Shown: piece by piece, positions 6,169 through 7,810 of the stretch
Numbering within the stretch: the first letter of the stretch is position 1
Layout of the letters: each line of letters starts with the position of its first letter
NCBI GenBank assembly: GCA_034184445.1
Contig: JAXFZX010000089.1
Span: forward strand, 1 to 7,810
DNA length: 7,810 nucleotides
DNA from: CALXZG01 sp034184445
GTDB lineage: Bacteria; Pseudomonadota; Alphaproteobacteria; CAAHEQ01; UBA3637
Direction of reading: 5' to 3'
Position numbers and translations under genes: made by a program
The notes under the pieces: model-generated
The model's input: the letters and a program-made list of their open reading frames with translations, nothing else
The model's database searches: none
What the model was told of the DNA's origin: nothing

Positions 6169-6804
6169 ATGAAAGTATTACTTGTAAATGGATCACCCCA
6201 TAAAAACGGATGCACAAATATGGCACTGGAAGAAATCGCTAAAACCTTAAAAGAAGAAGGAATTGATGCAGAAATCTATCCTATTGGAACAAAAGCGATC
6301 TCTGGATGTCTAGGATGCTATACTTGTCGTAAGGCAGGAAAATGTGTGTTCAACGACACTGTGAATGAATTTATAGAAAAAGCCAAAAATGCCGATGGAT
6401 TTATCTTTGGATCACCTGTGCATTATGCTGCGGCAGGCGGAGCCATTACTTCTTTTATGGATCGGGTCTTTTTCTCTGCTTTTTGTTCCGGACAGGGCAA
6501 CATCTTTTTGCACAAACCGGCTGCTGCTGTGGCTAGTGCAAGACGTGCGGGCACAACAGCAACCTTAGACCAATTAAATAAGTACTTTAGTATCTCACAA
6601 ATGCCCATAATATCCGGTCGTTATTGGAATATGGTGCATGGCACAACTCCCGAAGAAGTTAAACAGGATTTAGAAGGACTTCAAAATATGCGGATTTTAG
6701 CACGCAATATGGCGTGGCACTTAAAATGTCAAGAAGCCGGTCAACAAGCAGGCGTTCCAATGCCAAAGCAAGAAGAAACCGCCTATACAAACTTTATCAG
6801 ATAA
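6169..6804 (+). CDS. NADPH-dependent FMN reductase / iron-sulfur flavoprotein-like
   Basis: The 211-residue protein has a flavodoxin-like FMN reductase domain starting VLLVNGSPHKNGCTN (3-17), where the G-S-P-x-x-x-G-x-T loop binds the FMN phosphate, and a G-S-P-V-H-Y segment near residue 84. Between these lies C47-x2-C50-x2-C53-x5-C59, matching the compact CX2CX2CX4-7C motif that binds a 4Fe-4S cluster in archaeal and clostridial iron-sulfur flavoproteins. I therefore infer a possible cluster-plus-FMN electron carrier, though many relatives are annotated simply as NAD(P)H-dependent oxidoreductases. No signal peptide, so cytoplasmic. ATG 6169 is chosen over 6136 because AAGGA sits seven bases before it and family members begin at this strand. 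It starts 14 bases after the reductase stop and is the last gene before the terminator. Confidence 0.87.
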   Translation: MKVLLVNGSPHKNGCTNMALEEIAKTLKEEGIDAEIYPIGTKAISGCLGCYTCRKAGKCVFNDTVNEFIEKAKNADGFIFGSPVHYAAAGGAITSFMDRVFFSAFCSGQGNIFLHKPAAAVASARRAGTTATLDQLNKYFSISQMPIISGRYWNMVHGTTPEEVKQDLEGLQNMRILARNMAWHLKCQEAGQQAGVPMPKQEETAYTNFIR

Positions 6805-6812
6805 TGACGAAC

Positions 6813-6851
6813 GAGACTGACCACATTCCGTGGCCAGTCTCTATCCCTTTT
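6813..6851 (+). terminator. Rho-independent terminator after the redox operon, possibly bidirectional
   Basis: GAGACTGACCAC and GTGGCCAGTCTC form a 12-bp stem with one A-C mismatch around the loop ATTCC, followed six bases later by TTTT. It begins eight bases after the last operon stop. On the minus strand the mismatch becomes a G-U wobble, giving a continuous stem, but no good U-run follows. It may still end the convergent cupin transcript. Confidence 0.8.
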
Positions 6852-6920
6852 ATACCTTAGTCACCAAAAAACATTCCAGCTTTCAATCAGGATCTTCCGC
6901 TATCATTTAAATGAGATGAT

Positions 6921-7325
6921 TTATTTCTGTATCAGACTCAACTCATCATCCTTTTCGCCCACATAAATGACAACGATTTCGGCATCCCCAGATCCTGTGC
7001 TTTCCCCATAATGCCATGTATCTACCAACTCCACAATTGGATCACCAGGTTTTAAGACTAACACCTCACCTTTGTCAGACCGCACCGTTAATTCCCCTTT
7101 TGTCAAATATCCCACATTCAGGATGGGATGCTTATGCATGGCTAACTTTTCACCCGCAGGAATAGTGATTCTAAGCATCGTCACCTTAGGATTTTTAATG
7201 CTAAGGGGTTGGATGGCATCGCCATTCCAATGAGTTTGTGTTTGAATAACCGTTTCCGAGGTCGCCGCACTACCTGTCATTGAGATAGATATCAAAGCAA
7301 CTAAAAGACAAATGTATTTTTTCAT
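6921..7325 (-). CDS. Small exported cupin-domain protein
   Basis: The 134-residue protein has a Sec signal peptide (K2-K3, hydrophobic 4-16, G-S-A-A, cleavage near residue 20 or 21) and one cupin_2 barrel. Metal-site features are H64-x-H66 in AMHKHP, N70 where many cupins have Glu, and H105 in D-T-W-H-Y-G; P93-G94-D95 marks motif 2. Relatives with H-x-H-P-x-x-N-x-G-Y are common small periplasmic proteins of unknown function. It converges on the redox operon and shares the intergenic terminator region. Like the CMD fusion there, it is an exported cupin, which hints at a related role but does not prove one. AGGAG lies just before the ATG. A strong promoter at 7353-7381 and a possible short leader ORF overlap its upstream region. 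Confidence 0.85.
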   Translation of the reverse strand: MKKYICLLVALISISMTGSAATSETVIQTQTHWNGDAIQPLSIKNPKVTMLRITIPAGEKLAMHKHPILNVGYLTKGELTVRSDKGEVLVLKPGDPIVELVDTWHYGESTGSGDAEIVVIYVGEKDDELSLIQK

Positions 7326-7417
7326 TGTGCTCTCCTTTCGCTGATAGTCACCATTTTATCCATTTTATATCCACTTGTCAAGCCAATCAGGTAAAGAATA
7401 TTTATCGTGTTTGTCAT
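7322..7417 (-). CDS. Possible 31-residue leader ORF overlapping the cupin start
   Basis: ATG 7417 has GAGG eight bases upstream, and the frame runs 31 codons to a TGA that overlaps the cupin ATG as ATGA. The peptide has a short hydrophobic stretch (INILYLIGL) followed by a basic tail ending ERRAQ. A promoter candidate at 7443-7470 would transcribe it. The stronger promoter at 7353-7381 lies inside it and would skip it. It may be a coupled leader peptide or simply chance, as an open frame of this length is common. Confidence 0.3.
   Translation of the reverse strand: MTNTINILYLIGLTSGYKMDKMVTISERRAQ
7353..7381 (-). promoter_or_regulatory. Strong sigma-70 promoter of the exported cupin gene (TTGACA-17-TAAAAT)
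   Basis: On the minus strand TTGACA (7376-7381) and TAAAAT (7353-7358) are 17 bases apart, close to consensus. Transcription would begin near 7346 and give a leader of about 20 bases that contains the AGGAG site. Just past the -10 is TGACTATCA, which holds one copy of the TGACT half-site seen in the TetR operator. The match is too short to claim shared control. Confidence 0.65.
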
Positions 7418-7442
7418 CTATATTTCCTCTTTTTTATGCTTT

Positions 7443-7470
7443 GTTATCACTAAGTTACTTATGTTGTCAA
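7443..7470 (-). promoter_or_regulatory. Second candidate promoter upstream (TTGACA-16-GATAAC)
   Basis: Minus-strand TTGACA at 7465-7470 and GATAAC at 7443-7448 are separated by 16 bases, about 120 bases before the cupin start. It would include the possible leader ORF in the transcript. The -35 is perfect and the -10 is moderate. Confidence 0.35.
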
Positions 7471-7501
7471 GATATTTTTGCTATCCTTAGATGAAAAATC
7501 C

Positions 7502-7529
7502 TTGCATTTTGGGCTAAAATGTGCATAAT
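7502..7529 (+). promoter_or_regulatory. Promoter of the tRNA-Gln gene (TTGCAT-16-CATAAT)
   Basis: TTGCAT at 7502-7507 and CATAAT at 7524-7529 are 16 bases apart. The predicted start near 7536 is about ten bases before the mature tRNA 5' end. No gene lies upstream on this strand within 600 bases, so the tRNA must have its own promoter nearby. Confidence 0.5.
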
Positions 7530-7545
7530 GGATTCTGTTTGATTT

Positions 7546-7619
7546 TGGGCTATCGTCTAATGGTAGGACAGCGGATTCTGATTCCGTCAGTCTTGGTTCG
7601 AGTCCAGGTAGCCCAGCCA
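7546..7619 (+). tRNA. tRNA-Gln (anticodon CTG)
   Basis: The 74-base gene folds as a cloverleaf. The acceptor arms TGGGCTA and TAGCCCA pair fully, with G as discriminator and an encoded CCA at 7617-7619. The D arm contains TAATGGTAGGA, and the anticodon stem GCGGA/TCCGT (one G-U) closes the loop TTCTGAT with anticodon CTG at 7578-7580. The T arm has GGTTCGAGTCC. The weak U-A first acceptor pair is typical of bacterial glutamine tRNAs. It reads CAG codons. Confidence 0.95.
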
Positions 7620-7620
7620 C

Positions 7621-7676
7621 TTACCCAGATTATCTTATTGAATTTCAAGGAAACTTTTTTGGCGTTTCCCGGGTAA
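7621..7676 (+). other. Nested hairpin downstream of the tRNA
   Basis: TTACCC at 7621-7626 can pair with GGGTAA at 7671-7676, and inside it GGAAAC (7649-7654) pairs with GTTTCC (7664-7669). Together they could form a long stem directly after the tRNA and help end or trim the transcript. The loop contains the T-run but no U-run follows the structure, so it is not a standard intrinsic terminator. Confidence 0.3.
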
Positions 7677-7730
7677 AATTGTGACAAAATGATGTTTTTC
7701 CAGACACCTGATACAGAAAGGTGTGCGAAA

Positions 7731-7810
7731 ATGTATCAAAAAGTGACAAGAAATTTGGGTAAATTTATGGGGACAAATATCCCCCGTTTGGCCATCCGAA
7801 ATCATACCTA
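7731..7810 (+). CDS. Start of an unrecognised ORF running off the window
   Basis: From ATG 7731 the frame is open for 26 codons to the window end (starting MYQKVTRNLGKF, basic and without a clear hydrophobic stretch). AAAGG lies about ten bases upstream, within the right arm of a small inverted repeat (ACACCT 7704-7709, AGGTGT 7719-7724). It is too short to assign to a family and may not be a gene. Confidence 0.25.
   Translation, partial: MYQKVTRNLGKFMGTNIPRLAIRNHT

Noticed and set aside
6903..6914. TCATTTAAATGA palindrome as a terminator of the minus-strand cupin gene
   Set aside because: It is a 12-base AT-rich palindrome with no loop room and no U-run; the GC-rich hairpin at 6813-6841 is the better candidate.
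7546..7810. tRNA-Gln as an attachment site for an integrated element
   Set aside because: No integrase is visible and no repeat of the tRNA 3' end occurs in the window.

Overview
The window is AT-rich bacterial DNA, probably from a Gram-negative host. Four genes carry Sec-type signal peptides, the left edge holds a type IV prepilin-like gene, and the one tRNA gene encodes its own CCA end. The prepilin N-terminus (G|RSMVEMLGVLAIMG) is of a kind I associate with uncultured gut Alphaproteobacteria. That placement is from memory and is tentative.

Left edge (1-858): the 5' part of a minus-strand prepilin-like gene runs off the window. Upstream of it is a tract of 13.75 GTGA units. The tract lies inside a short minus-strand reading frame that stops just after it. 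Losing one unit, or gaining two, would extend that frame to a stop overlapping the prepilin start codon (ATGA). This is the layout expected of a phase-variable, translationally coupled leader gene. The rest of this stretch holds the promoter and a palindromic operator candidate for the plus-strand operon.

Centre (859-6851): seven closely spaced plus-strand genes look like one operon ending in a hairpin terminator. In order they encode a cysteine-rich TetR repressor, an exported ABM-fold (quinol monooxygenase-like) protein, a short and divergent DXS/transketolase-like thiamine-diphosphate enzyme, an exported carboxymuconolactone decarboxylase-cupin fusion, a flavodoxin, an exported aldo/keto reductase, and an iron-sulfur-flavoprotein-like reductase with a compact four-Cys motif. 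The set suggests an inducible response to quinones, aldehydes or other electrophiles, divided between cytoplasm and periplasm. The substrate cannot be read from the sequence.

Right side (6921-7810): a convergent minus-strand gene for a small exported cupin has a strong promoter and a possible 31-codon leader ORF overlapping its start. A plus-strand tRNA-Gln(CUG) gene with its own promoter follows. The last 190 bases hold hairpins and the start of an unrecognised open frame.

The best candidates for something undescribed are the repeat-controlled leader ORF before the prepilin gene, and the redox operon in which families that are normally cytoplasmic carry signal peptides beside a DXS-like enzyme lacking the canonical DXS substrate-binding residues.
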